64,000 nucleotides of DNA from Thermaurantimonas sp046295455 (GCA_046295455.1 JBKBNI010000011.1:7398-71397), one strand, 5' to 3'. Counted from the first letter of the stretch, positions 25,900 through 35,032 are shown. Made by a program: numbers and translations. Notes: a model not told the origin generated them from the sequence alone.

Positions 25900-26553
25900 A
25901 TGAAATTCAGGCAAATGCCTTCTTTGGCATCCAGTATTCTCTCCAAAGCATGGTTTAAAAAACCCGATCCCCGACAGAAGGTCATTTATTTAACATTTGA
26001 CGACGGTCCCCACCCTGAGATTACTCCTTGGGTTGCGGAGCTGCTGTCCAATTACCAGGCCGAGGCCACTTTCTTTCTGATTGGAAAAAATATGGACGCA
26101 TACCCCGAATTTTCTACCGACTGGTACCATAGCAGAGGTCATTCCACCGGTCATCATACCTACAATCACCTGAATGGTCTGAAGGTCTCCAATGAAGTGT
26201 ATTTTGCCAATGTTGCAAAATGTGCCGGGATGGTGAAATCCCCGCTCTACAGACCTCCATATGGCAAGATGAAACCCTCTCAGTACCGATATTTGTCTGT
26301 GAGGTATCAGATTGTTTTCTGGCATATAGTGACCTATGATTTTGATCGCACTGTGACCTCTGAAAGCATTGTTCGACACCTGACTTCCAATTCGGAAAAT
26401 GGTTCGATCATCGTCTTTCACGATTCGGAGAAAGCGCGGAAAAACCTGCAGAAGGCTCTACCTGAAGCACTGGACATATTGAGCGATAGGGGATTTGTAT
26501 TTAAAGGACTTAAAAACATATGTACTGAACATATCCCTGATAGTAGCCTTTAG
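25900..26553 (+). CDS. Polysaccharide deacetylase (NodB homology domain)
   Basis: This is a carbohydrate esterase family 4 enzyme that removes acetyl groups from N-acetylglucosamine-type polymers. The motifs appear in order: TFDDGPH at residues 32-38 (catalytic base and metal aspartate), HSTGHHTYNH near 79-88 (metal histidines), RPPYG near 121-125, and VFHDSEKA near the C-terminus. The 217 residues hold little beyond the catalytic domain, and no signal peptide is obvious, so a cytoplasmic or non-classical location is possible. It is divergent from the ElyC-like gene by 82 bases. Confidence 0.92.
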   Translation: MKFRQMPSLASSILSKAWFKKPDPRQKVIYLTFDDGPHPEITPWVAELLSNYQAEATFFLIGKNMDAYPEFSTDWYHSRGHSTGHHTYNHLNGLKVSNEVYFANVAKCAGMVKSPLYRPPYGKMKPSQYRYLSVRYQIVFWHIVTYDFDRTVTSESIVRHLTSNSENGSIIVFHDSEKARKNLQKALPEALDILSDRGFVFKGLKNICTEHIPDSSL

Positions 26554-26890
26554 ATTCCTGTCACTTGGATTGATTACTGTTGCGACCTTGTGTACATCAG
26601 CAATGTATCGCCCGAAAGGAATATCATTCGCGGCATTGCTCCATCGAGGGAAATACTCGAAGAGCTCCTGCCGACATTAGCTTAGCCCGAGCATCGCAAG
26701 CGAGGTCTGCAAACAAGAGGTAACACACGTGTAGATTGTCATTGAATTGATAATAGGGAAAAATGGCTTTAATGCATGTAAGCATTTCAGGGCTTAATGT
26801 TTTAGAGGGCTTATGTTCTGGCGCAGCGTCTTGCTTTGCTCCTGAGAGCATCAAAAACTTTCTTAGTCTAGAGGCTTGCAACAGGCAATA
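26554..26890. other. Intergenic region between the deacetylase gene and the clpB terminator
   Basis: An open frame exists on the minus strand (26624-26917), but it crosses the clpB terminator, resembles no family and has no promoter. I see no RNA gene or repeat here. Confidence 0.4.
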
Positions 26891-26929
26891 AAAAAAGCCT
26901 GCCTCTGGTGGAATCATGTGGCAGGCTTA
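26891..26929 (-). terminator. Terminator of clpB
   Basis: AAGCCTGCC (26895-26903) pairs with GGCAGGCTT (26920-26928). On the minus strand the stem runs into TTTTTTTATTG. Confidence 0.85.
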
Positions 26930-26949
26930 ACGGGTCGGTTTCCTATCGT

Positions 26950-29565
26950 TTATTCTTCTGTGATTTCTGGCACCTCAATATTAGAGAAGACAAAATCATT
27001 TCCATTGTGGTCGAGCAGTATTACGCTTTCTGGAGAGACCTGGCCGGCCAGAATTTCCTTACTCAGCTGATTCAGGACACGTTTCTGAATAACGCGTTTA
27101 ACGGGGCGCGCGCCAAACTGTGGATCAAATCCCACCTCAGCGAGATATCTGACGGCTGCATCGGTATATTCGAAGGTAATGTGTTGCTGCTCGAGGACTT
27201 TTCTGACTTCGTTGAGTCGCAATCTCACAATATCAGTCATCTGGTCTCGGCTAAGAGGAGCAAACATAATGACCTCGTCAATGCGGTTCAGAAATTCAGG
27301 ACGTATGCTGCGCTTAAGAAGTTCGAACACCTCATCACGCAGCCGCTCGAGTATCACCTCGCGATTGTCCTGAGCCATCTCCTCCATGCGCTCCATAATG
27401 AGGTGAGATCCCATATTGGAAGTCATGATTATAATGGTATTTTTGAAGTTGATCGTACGACCTTTGGAGTCGGTAAGTCGGCCGTCATCAAGTACCTGAA
27501 GGAGTATGTTGAATACATCGGGGTGAGCTTTTTCGATTTCATCGAGCAGTATGATGCTGTAAGGGCGGTGACGTACTGCCTCAGTGAGCTGTCCGCCTTC
27601 GTCATAGCCTACGTAGCCGGGAGGGGCACCAATGAGTCTGCTTACGGTGTGACGCTCCTGGTATTCGCTCATATCGAGACGGATCATGGCTTTTTCGTCG
27701 TTGAAGAGAGTTTCAGCAAGAGCGCGTGCCAGTTCAGTTTTTCCCACACCGGTTGTGCCTAGGAAGATAAATGACCCGATGGGCCGGCGAGGATCCTGTA
27801 AGCCGGCACGACTGCGACGTATAGCATCTGCCACGGCTGCAATGGCTTCGTCCTGACCCACAACGCGCTTGTGCAGTTGGTCTTCGAGGCGAAGGAGCTT
27901 TTCGCGCTCACTCTCGAGCATTTTAGATACGGGTATGCCTGTCCACCTGGATACTACTTCCGCTATTTCTTGCGCATCGACTTCTTCTTTGATAAAGCGA
28001 TTTCCTTGGGAATTGATTTTTTCTTCAGCCATTTTGAGCTTATTTTCCACGTCTTTGATCCGTCCATAGCGGATTTCAGCTACACGACCGTAGTCGCCGG
28101 AGCGCTCAGCAGCTTCTGCCTGAATTCGAAGATCTTCAAGTTGCTTTTTCAGATTTTGGAGGTGTTCGATTTCTTCTTTTTCACGCAGCCATGCAGCGTT
28201 CAGGGCGTTTCGTTTTTCATTTATTTCCGCCAGCTCTTCCCGAATCAGAGCGATGCGACGTTCGTCGTTTTCGCGTTTCATTGCTTCGAGCTCGATTTCG
28301 AGTTGTCGGATTTTGCGGTCAAGATCATCAATTTCTTCGGGTTTGCTGTTGATCTGCATGCGCAGGCGCGATGCTGCTTCGTCCATAAGGTCGATGGCTT
28401 TGTCGGGCAGAAACCGGTCTGTGATATAGCGGGTCGATAGTTCGACGGCGGCTACTATTGCCTCATCTTTGATACGCACTTTGTGGTGCATTTCGTACCG
28501 GTCTTTGATGCCGCGCAAGATGGCTATGGCATCTTCGGGCTGAGGTTCGTCGACCAGTACCTTTTGGAAACGACGCTCTAGAGCTTTATCTTTTTCGAAG
28601 TATTTCTGATATTCACCCAGAGTGGTAGCGCCGATGGCGCGAAGTTCTCCCCGTGCCAAGGCGGGTTTGAGAATATTGGCGGCATCCATGGCACCTTCAC
28701 CTCCTCCGGCACCTACAAGGGTGTGTATCTCATCAATGAAGAGTACAATTTGGCCTTCGCTTTGGGTTACTTCTTTTACTACCGCCTTGAGCCGCTCTTC
28801 AAATTCCCCCTTGTATTTGGCCCCGGCGATAAGCGCTCCCATATCAAGTGCGTAGATGACTTTGTCCTTAAGGTTTTCAGGCACATCTCCATTGATGATG
28901 CGGTGTGCCATGCCCTCTACAATGGCGGTTTTTCCGACTCCGGGTTCACCTATAAGAATTGGGTTATTTTTTGTCCGGCGAGAGAGAATTTGAAGCACTC
29001 TGCGTATTTCTTCATCGCGACCGATCACCGGGTCGAGCTTATTATCACGAGCCAAGGCATTGAGGTTTTTTGCATACTTACTCAGCGCATTGTGGGTATC
29101 CTCGATGCTGGCTGAGGTGGCTTTACTGCCGCCACGCACAGTTTGTATGGTGCGAAGAAGATCTTTTTCGGTAACTCCGGCATCCTTCAGGATGCGGGCT
29201 GCTGTATCGTTACTTTTTAAAATTCCGAGTAAGAGGTGTTCCAGCGTTACATATTCATCGCCCATCTCCTTAGCTGCCTTTGAGGCGTGATTCAATGCAT
29301 CTGTAATGGATCGACTGAAATACACATCTCCACCCTGTACTCGTGGAATACTGTCGAGGGTGCGACGTACCGCCTGCTCAATGGTGCCCACAGGTACGCT
29401 CATCTTTCCGAGCAGTGACTTAACAAATCCGCTCTCCTCCTCAAGCATCGCATGCAGCACGTGTATATTGTCTACAGCCTGCTGGGATCGCTCTATGGCA
29501 AAGTCGCGTGCATTTTGAAGCACCTCTTGTGCCTTTATTGTGAAGTTATTCAGATTCATACTCAT
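26950..29565 (-). CDS. clpB: ATP-dependent chaperone ClpB
   Basis: ClpB is a cytoplasmic hexameric disaggregase that works with DnaK to rescue aggregated proteins. The domains appear in order: a double Clp-N repeat (residues 1-145), AAA1 with GEPGVGKT near 206-213, the coiled-coil middle domain (about 400-530, with the charged EIELEAMKRENDE region), AAA2 with GTTGVGKT near 604-611, and a C-terminal domain. The length of 871 residues is typical. Upstream there are paired inverted repeats (29612-29668) that may give heat-shock control. Confidence 0.98.
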   Translation of the reverse strand: MSMNLNNFTIKAQEVLQNARDFAIERSQQAVDNIHVLHAMLEEESGFVKSLLGKMSVPVGTIEQAVRRTLDSIPRVQGGDVYFSRSITDALNHASKAAKEMGDEYVTLEHLLLGILKSNDTAARILKDAGVTEKDLLRTIQTVRGGSKATSASIEDTHNALSKYAKNLNALARDNKLDPVIGRDEEIRRVLQILSRRTKNNPILIGEPGVGKTAIVEGMAHRIINGDVPENLKDKVIYALDMGALIAGAKYKGEFEERLKAVVKEVTQSEGQIVLFIDEIHTLVGAGGGEGAMDAANILKPALARGELRAIGATTLGEYQKYFEKDKALERRFQKVLVDEPQPEDAIAILRGIKDRYEMHHKVRIKDEAIVAAVELSTRYITDRFLPDKAIDLMDEAASRLRMQINSKPEEIDDLDRKIRQLEIELEAMKRENDERRIALIREELAEINEKRNALNAAWLREKEEIEHLQNLKKQLEDLRIQAEAAERSGDYGRVAEIRYGRIKDVENKLKMAEEKINSQGNRFIKEEVDAQEIAEVVSRWTGIPVSKMLESEREKLLRLEDQLHKRVVGQDEAIAAVADAIRRSRAGLQDPRRPIGSFIFLGTTGVGKTELARALAETLFNDEKAMIRLDMSEYQERHTVSRLIGAPPGYVGYDEGGQLTEAVRHRPYSIILLDEIEKAHPDVFNILLQVLDDGRLTDSKGRTINFKNTIIIMTSNMGSHLIMERMEEMAQDNREVILERLRDEVFELLKRSIRPEFLNRIDEVIMFAPLSRDQMTDIVRLRLNEVRKVLEQQHITFEYTDAAVRYLAEVGFDPQFGARPVKRVIQKRVLNQLSKEILAGQVSPESVILLDHNGNDFVFSNIEVPEITEE

Positions 29566-29611
29566 TCAATTTTTGTAATATTTACCAACAATATATCCAT
29601 GAATGATTTTT

Positions 29612-29668
29612 TGTCAAAATGACGCACCCAAGGCGTCTATCGGCCTGAAAATGTGCCATTTTGGCGCA
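29612..29668. promoter_or_regulatory. Two related inverted repeats upstream of clpB
   Basis: TGTCA-AAA-TGACG at 29612-29624 and TGTGCCA-TTT-TGGCGCA at 29652-29668 share the form TGnCA-N3-TGnCR. Their centres are 42 bases apart, about four helical turns. They lie 47-103 bases before the clpB start and are candidate binding sites for a stress regulator. Confidence 0.45.
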
Positions 29669-29966
29669 TTTGATTGCTTGATTCGGATTTTTTAACACCT
29701 TCGTTCGTTTCTACCCTTCGACTATTCACATTCAGAGCCTGCTAGCTTATAAAATTAGTCATGTGTGTTTCGGGATACATGGGCTGCGCCACCTCGTTCA
29801 TTGTAAACGAAAGCCTTTGGAATGTAAGCAGTCTGGCCTACACTCCACCACCGCAGGATAGAAACGGGTATGTGTTGAAAATTTCAAAAGCGACTTCAAT
29901 AAATTATTGAAGAAAATAGAAGAGGCTATTTGGTATGAGATCGTGAAAAGCGACAAAGGTCCTGAA
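29669..29966. other. Intergenic region between clpB and radA
   Basis: No gene is recognised. A near-perfect inverted repeat, CTTCAATAA-A-TTATTGAAG, lies at 29894-29912 and may help to end the radA transcript. It is not followed by a strong T tract. Confidence 0.4.
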
Positions 29967-31328
29967 TCAGAAGAGTTGCCTGTAGAGTTCGTCCACGCGG
30001 CCGACCTGGATCAATCGTATGTTTTGAAAGGGTTGATTGATCTTGTTGTATTTTGAAATCAACATTTCTTTAAACCCAAGCCGCTCTGCCTCAGCGATGC
30101 GGGTTTCTATGCGGCTTACCGGCCGGATTTCGCCTGATAAACCTATTTCGGCGGCAAAACACAATGTAGGTGGCAGTGCCAAATCCTCGTTAGAGCTGAG
30201 AATACTGGATACTACACTGGCATCGAGCGCTGGATCGTCTACCCGCAAACCTCCGGCAATGTTGAGAAACACATCCTTGACACCCAGGCGAAAGCCGCAT
30301 CTCTTTTCAAGAATGGCCAGAAGCATATTAAGGCGTCGGACGTCGTAGCCCGTGGCGCTGCGCTGGGGGGTACCGTACACTGCTGAGCTCACCAGGGCCT
30401 GAACTTCCACGGGCAAGGTTCGGGCGCCTTCCAGGATCATACACACCGAGTTGCCACTCATCATCTCCCTTTCAGCGGTAAGCAGGATGTCTGACGGATT
30501 GCTCACAACGGAGAGACCACCGGATTTCATCTCATATATTCCAATTTCGGATGTGGCTCCGAAACGGTTTTTTTGAACTCGCAATATTCGGAAAAAATGA
30601 TGGCGATCTCCCTCGAACTGTAAAACCACATCGACCATATGCTCCAAAACCTTAGGGCCGGCAATTTGTCCATCTTTTGTGATATGACCAATCAAAAATA
30701 CCGGTACATTGTTGTTTTTGGCATAGCGCATAAATTCGGAAGCTGATTCACGGATCTGACTGACGCTGCCGGGAGCAGACTCCACATAATCTGTGTAAAG
30801 GGTCTGTATTGAGTCTACTATGACGACATCCGGCCGGACTTTAGCAATCTCTTCAAAGATCTTAGTCATGGACGTTTCGGCCAGTATCAGGCACTCGCTC
30901 TCAGACTCAGCGATGCGCTCGGCCCGCATTCTGATTTGTTGTGGACTCTCTTCACCGCTGATATATAGTACTTTAATGTCGTTAAACCTAAGAGCAAGCT
31001 GAAGCATAAGGGTGGATTTTCCGATGCCTGGCTCTCCCCCAACCAGGATCAGTGACCCAGGCACGATCCCTCCTCCAAGCACACGGTTCAGTTCAGGATC
31101 TGCCGTAGGTATGCGCTCTTCGGATCTGCGGTCTATTTTATAAATGACTACAGCGCCATTCGACTCATTTCCCGAGAGATTCAGACTTCTGGGTTGTACT
31201 TTTTTTTCAATGTTTTGAAGTTCTTCCACGATGGTATTCCACGCTCCACAAGCTGTGCATTTTCCCATCCATTTGGGATGGATACTTCCACAACTCTGAC
31301 AAACGAATACGGACTTTACCTTACTCAT
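29967..31328 (-). CDS. radA: DNA repair protein RadA (Sms)
   Basis: RadA is a hexameric DNA-branch-migration helicase related to RecA and Lon. It has a four-cysteine zinc finger (C10, C13, C24, C27), Walker A GGEPGIGKST near residues 97-106, the RadA-specific KNRFG motif near 251-255, and a Lon-like C-terminal domain. ATG 31328 overlaps the stop of the upstream gene by eight bases, and the family N-terminus begins there; a TTG three codons upstream is less likely. The length is 453 residues. Confidence 0.97.
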   Translation of the reverse strand: MSKVKSVFVCQSCGSIHPKWMGKCTACGAWNTIVEELQNIEKKVQPRSLNLSGNESNGAVVIYKIDRRSEERIPTADPELNRVLGGGIVPGSLILVGGEPGIGKSTLMLQLALRFNDIKVLYISGEESPQQIRMRAERIAESESECLILAETSMTKIFEEIAKVRPDVVIVDSIQTLYTDYVESAPGSVSQIRESASEFMRYAKNNNVPVFLIGHITKDGQIAGPKVLEHMVDVVLQFEGDRHHFFRILRVQKNRFGATSEIGIYEMKSGGLSVVSNPSDILLTAEREMMSGNSVCMILEGARTLPVEVQALVSSAVYGTPQRSATGYDVRRLNMLLAILEKRCGFRLGVKDVFLNIAGGLRVDDPALDASVVSSILSSNEDLALPPTLCFAAEIGLSGEIRPVSRIETRIAEAERLGFKEMLISKYNKINQPFQNIRLIQVGRVDELYRQLF

Positions 31329-31674
31329 TCGCTTCAAAATCGATCATCTCACATTTAGGAGAGAGTGAAGCTATCACCTCATCCCAATCGGTTTCATTGA
31401 TGAGGGCTATGCCATCTACCGGGTAGAATGCTGCCAGGGTAAGCGCAAATCCCGGCACAGGATCGCCTTCAGTAAAATCAAATGGATATACAAGTATGCG
31501 TATAGAGCAGTTTTCTGAAAGGGTGACCAGCCGAATGATGTTTTCAAATGTAGGGGCATGCGGAAAACCATTGACCAATGCCACTTTATTTCCCAAAAAC
31601 GTCTGCATATTTACATTTCGGATCAAACTTTCGGCTGAGTAGATTTTGTTAAATAAAAAATCGATGGTACTCAT
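31321..31674 (-). CDS. Conserved-looking protein of unknown function (117 aa), coupled to radA
   Basis: I do not recognise this family. The protein is soluble in appearance, with no signal peptide or membrane helix, and contains IRILVYPFDFTEGDPVPGFALTLAAFYPVDGIALINETDW and ends in an acidic tail. (That segment is hydrophobic and could be a folded core.) Its stop overlaps the start of radA as ATGAGTAA, so the two are translationally coupled. The coupling suggests a link to DNA repair, but that is inference from position. Confidence 0.6.
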   Translation of the reverse strand: MSTIDFLFNKIYSAESLIRNVNMQTFLGNKVALVNGFPHAPTFENIIRLVTLSENCSIRILVYPFDFTEGDPVPGFALTLAAFYPVDGIALINETDWDEVIASLSPKCEMIDFEANE

Positions 31675-31713
31675 ATGGTGTATTGGGCTGTTTGAAGGTG
31701 CAATTCTAATTGA

Positions 31714-31819
31714 TTTTCAGGTATTCTGAAAACAGAATGTTTCGTTCCGTCGCGAAGAACCAGCCTGTGGGGTTTCTCAGGTATCTGAATACCTGATTGG
31801 AGAACAGCCTACAGCGGCT
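31714..31819. repeat. Cluster of short inverted repeats upstream of trhO
   Basis: Three clear hairpins lie here: TTTTCAG-GTATT-CTGAAAA (31714-31732), TCAGGTAT-CTGA-ATACCTGA (31777-31796) and CAGCC-TACAGC-GGCTG (31804-31819). The first two share the phrase TCAGGTAT(T)CTGAA, 60 bases apart. It could be a regulatory RNA, a termination region or a decayed repeat. Confidence 0.4.
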
Positions 31820-31863
31820 GAATTCCTAACAAAAAGTCATAAAACCACCTGATCCAACCTCTA

Positions 31864-31871
31864 TATTTTTG
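31864..31871 (+). promoter_or_regulatory. -7 promoter element of trhO
   Basis: TATTTTTG is a full match to TAnnTTTG and lies 25 bases before the start codon. No good -33 match is seen. Confidence 0.45.
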
Positions 31872-31896
31872 CATCTACTTTTAAAAAAACCAAACA

Positions 31897-32943
31897 ATGG
31901 ACCCCAACGCACATAAAAAAGCACGGCTGGTCAATCGTATGAACACCGAACAACTCCTTAAAAAGCTCGAAAGTGAAACCTTCCAGCGCATCACCCTGTC
32001 TTTTTACAGATATGTGATCCTTCAAAATCCCGAACAGATGCGCGATATTCTGTTTGAGATGTGGAGCAGACTCGACTGTCTTGGGCGCATATACGTTGCC
32101 AGGGAGGGTATTAATGCCCAGATGAATGTCCCGGAACACCACTTTAATCAGTTTAAAGAGGAACTGTATGCCATCCCCGAATTTGAAAATATTCCTTTTA
32201 AAATAGCCGTAGAACACGATCCCAAATCTTTTCTGAAGCTTACAGTAAAAGTTAGAAAAAAAATTGTGGCCGACGGGTTAAACGATGATGAATACGATGT
32301 GACCAATGTAGGCAGACATCTGTCCGCCCGGGAGTGGAATCAGATGATGGATCTTCCGAATGTCAAAATCGTTGACATGCGAAATTTTTATGAAAGCGAG
32401 ATAGGTCACTTCGAAGGCGCCCTTCTGCCTCAGGCGGAGACATTTCGCGAAGAGCTCCCTGAAGTGTTAAATATGCTGAAGGGAAATGAAGAAAACCCCG
32501 TGCTTCTCTACTGCACCGGAGGCATTCGGTGCGAAAAAGCCTCTGCCTATCTTCGTCACCATGGGTTTAAAAATGTAAATCAACTTCACGGTGGTATCAT
32601 CGATTACTACCGTCAGGTGAAGGAAGAGGGACTGGAAAACCGGTTTAGGGGAAAAAATTTTGTATTCGACAATCGACTTGGCGAACACATCAGCCAGGAT
32701 ATAATTTCTGCCTGTCACCAATGCGGTAAGCCCTGTGATACCCACCGAAACTGTGCCAATAAAGCATGCAATATTCTCTTTATCCAATGCGATGACTGTG
32801 CCCGCCTGTATGAAAATACCTGCTCACCCACCTGCCAGCAAATCATACATCTGCCTGAAGACGAGCAGAAAAAATATCTTCGTAAGGTAAAACAGCAAAA
32901 GAAATTCATGCGATACCGACGTTGGAAGAAGGAGTGTAGCTGA
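31897..32943 (+). CDS. trhO: Oxygen-dependent tRNA uridine-34 hydroxylase TrhO (rhodanese family)
   Basis: TrhO (formerly YceA) makes 5-hydroxyuridine at the wobble position of some tRNAs. The protein has an N-terminal acylphosphatase-like part (about residues 20-110), a rhodanese domain with the catalytic cysteine in YCTGGIRCEK (C206), and a C-terminal cysteine-rich part (CHQCGKPCDTH, then CNIL and CDDC), which matches the longer bacterial form. At 348 residues it is normal. It is a single gene with its own promoter. Confidence 0.92.
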   Translation: MDPNAHKKARLVNRMNTEQLLKKLESETFQRITLSFYRYVILQNPEQMRDILFEMWSRLDCLGRIYVAREGINAQMNVPEHHFNQFKEELYAIPEFENIPFKIAVEHDPKSFLKLTVKVRKKIVADGLNDDEYDVTNVGRHLSAREWNQMMDLPNVKIVDMRNFYESEIGHFEGALLPQAETFREELPEVLNMLKGNEENPVLLYCTGGIRCEKASAYLRHHGFKNVNQLHGGIIDYYRQVKEEGLENRFRGKNFVFDNRLGEHISQDIISACHQCGKPCDTHRNCANKACNILFIQCDDCARLYENTCSPTCQQIIHLPEDEQKKYLRKVKQQKKFMRYRRWKKECS

Positions 32944-33057
32944 TTGATAGCCCCCTGATTTTAAAACCAACCTTCTGCACGGCACACAGCCCCTTCGGAA
33001 ATTTAAATATTTCATACACGCTCCTGCACAGTTGGACGACTATAGGATGTGAAACCC

Positions 33058-33065
33058 TACTTTTG
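33058..33065 (+). promoter_or_regulatory. -7 promoter element of the gpsA operon
   Basis: TACTTTTG is a full match to TAnnTTTG. A TTG lies 23 bases upstream (33032-33034), a little farther than usual for the -33 element. Confidence 0.45.
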
Positions 33066-33085
33066 CTCGCAGAAGAAGAGCCAAA

Positions 33086-34102
33086 TTGGTTTTGTCAGAT
33101 TTTTACAATGTTGAAAGTAAACGCATTGCAGTCCTCGGGGGTGGCAGCATGGCCACAGCTTTAGTCAAAGTATTAAGCGAGAATAACGACCATATTTACT
33201 GGTGGATGCGCAATACTGAGGCAATCGAACACATCCGTCGCTATGGCCACAATCCCCGCTATCTCAGCAATGCCGAACTCAATACAGACAACATTTACCT
33301 TAGTAATGATATAGATGAAATTTGTCGGAACGCTGACATCATCGTACTGGTGATCCCGTCTGCATTTCTGCGCGATGCCATCGAAAAAACAAGTATAGAT
33401 CTCAGCGAAAAAATCATTTTTTCGTCAATCAAGGGAATCGTCCCCGGAGCCAATATGATTGTGGGCGAGTACCTCAACTCCGTACTTGGGGTGCCACTGG
33501 ATAATATTGGTGTCATCGCAGGACCCTGTCATGCAGAAGAAGTCGCCCTGGAACGCCTGAGCTACCTCACTTTGGCCAGCATCGACATGGAACACGCCTA
33601 CATTCTGGGCGCACACTTAAGCTGCAGATACATGCGAATTCAAATCAGCGATGACATTTATGGTACCGAATATGCCGCCGTACTAAAAAACATCTATTCT
33701 ATTGCAGCAGGCATCTGTCATGGACTGGGATACGGAGATAATTTTCAAGCAGTTTTGGTCAGCAATGCCCTACGGGAAATGAAGCGGTTCATTAAGGCAG
33801 TGCACCCCATCAAACGCGATATTGCCGGATCGGCTTATATGGGCGATTTGTTGGTGACAGCGTATTCACAATTCAGCCGAAACCGCACACTTGGCACAAT
33901 GGTCGGCAAGGGGTATTCCGTACAGGCAGCTATGCTTGAGATGCGCATGGTAGCCGAAGGGTATTATGCAACCGGGCTTATTCGCCATATAAAAAAGGCT
34001 TATGATGTCAAGATGCCCATAGCCAACGCGGTATACAAGATTCTGTATGAAGACAAACCTGCTGCAAAAATCATCGAACGCTTATCCCGCAAGTTCTCCT
34101 GA
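33086..34102 (+). CDS. gpsA: NAD(P)H-dependent glycerol-3-phosphate dehydrogenase
   Basis: GpsA reduces dihydroxyacetone phosphate to sn-glycerol 3-phosphate for phospholipid synthesis. The Rossmann motif GGGSMATAL is at residues 18-26; the catalytic lysine is in AAVLKNIYSIAAG near residue 201; GDNFQAVL and the RNRTLGTMVGKG segment also match the family. The 338 residues are the usual length. The start is non-ATG (TTG 33086, or TTG two codons later); no in-frame ATG precedes the Rossmann fold. The next gene starts on the last base of its stop codon (TGATG). Confidence 0.95.
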   Translation: MVLSDFYNVESKRIAVLGGGSMATALVKVLSENNDHIYWWMRNTEAIEHIRRYGHNPRYLSNAELNTDNIYLSNDIDEICRNADIIVLVIPSAFLRDAIEKTSIDLSEKIIFSSIKGIVPGANMIVGEYLNSVLGVPLDNIGVIAGPCHAEEVALERLSYLTLASIDMEHAYILGAHLSCRYMRIQISDDIYGTEYAAVLKNIYSIAAGICHGLGYGDNFQAVLVSNALREMKRFIKAVHPIKRDIAGSAYMGDLLVTAYSQFSRNRTLGTMVGKGYSVQAAMLEMRMVAEGYYATGLIRHIKKAYDVKMPIANAVYKILYEDKPAAKIIERLSRKFS

Positions 34103-34932
34103 TGAAAAACCAACCTCAACTGATTCGGAAAAAAGATGGCACACTTCAGCCCTTCGACCAGGAAAAGTATGTTCATTCATTGATGCGTTCGGGACTACCT
34201 ACGGATGCAGCCATGCAAGTAGCCAAAGATGTCTTGACACACATCACCCCATATACCTCAACCCGCGAACTCAAAAGGAAAACACATTCAGCACTCTATA
34301 GAAGACATCCTGAAGCAGCCGGCCGCTACCGGCTAAAAGATGCTCTGATGAAACTTGGGCCGACCGGCTTTCCCTTCGAACACCTGATGGCTCAGCTGTT
34401 TCAAAAAAAGGGATTTAAAACTCAGGTGGGAATCCATCTGAAAGGGCGTTGTATAGCTCACGAGGTAGATGTAGTGGCTCGTGCCGGCGATACGGCCTGG
34501 CTGATGGAGTGTAAATACCACAATCAGCCACACCTAAAAAGCGATGTGAAGGTGCCATTGTACGTAAAATCCAGATTCGACGACCTCAACCATCAATTCA
34601 CCGGATTAAACCTGGTATATGCAGTGGCTTGCAATACCCGATTTTCGGACGATGCCATGTCATATGCTCGATGTGCAGGCATACACCTTATAAGTTGGAA
34701 TTACCCTGTAGACAATGGACTGAATCACCAGCTCGACCAATACAAAATCTATCCCATATCAATCCTTCGGTGGCTGCATCGCGCTGAACTCAATAGCCTC
34801 TTCGATCAAGGAATTTACACACTCCAAGATCTTCTTAAGGAATTTGATCAGATTCAAACTCTAATCACCGAACCCGCAAGACGCCAAAAAGTACTAGATG
34901 AAACTTTAGCTCTTTGCCGGATTAGCCATTGA
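34102..34932 (+). CDS. ATP-cone domain fused to a Mrr-like restriction endonuclease domain
   Basis: The first 85 residues match the ATP-cone fold (LIRKKDGTLQPFDQEKY, then YRLKDALMKLGP), which senses ATP or dATP in ribonucleotide reductases and NrdR. Residues about 95-210 match the PD-(D/E)xK nuclease fold of Mrr: GFPFEHLMAQLFQKKGF, then EVDVVARAG near 121-129 and MECKYH near 134-139 give the D...ExK triad. No DNA-methyltransferase is adjacent. The start overlaps the gpsA stop by one base. An ATP- or dATP-sensing nuclease is the inferred role. Confidence 0.8.
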   Translation: MKNQPQLIRKKDGTLQPFDQEKYVHSLMRSGLPTDAAMQVAKDVLTHITPYTSTRELKRKTHSALYRRHPEAAGRYRLKDALMKLGPTGFPFEHLMAQLFQKKGFKTQVGIHLKGRCIAHEVDVVARAGDTAWLMECKYHNQPHLKSDVKVPLYVKSRFDDLNHQFTGLNLVYAVACNTRFSDDAMSYARCAGIHLISWNYPVDNGLNHQLDQYKIYPISILRWLHRAELNSLFDQGIYTLQDLLKEFDQIQTLITEPARRQKVLDETLALCRISH

Positions 34933-35032
34933 AATATTTTCTAACTCTTTGCCCGGCGCATGAGAGTTTGATTGCTAAACAATTTATTTAAAAGTTTATT
35001 AATATATTTACTTTGACAATCAATCCTGGCTT

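Noticed and set aside
26624..26917. Minus-strand open frame of 97 codons between the deacetylase gene and clpB
   Set aside because: It runs through the clpB terminator, has no promoter or family resemblance, and shows no coding-like residue pattern.
27871..28440. Plus-strand frame of 189 codons inside clpB
   Set aside because: It lies antisense to the conserved coiled-coil part of ClpB and is a by-product of that gene's codon pattern.
29894..29912. Terminator of radA
   Set aside because: The inverted repeat has nearly no loop and no T tract; it was mentioned only as a possibility.
34102..34932. Classical type I or type IV restriction system
   Set aside because: No methyltransferase, specificity or AAA subunit is near, and the ATP-cone fusion does not match those architectures, so it was described only as a nuclease-domain protein.
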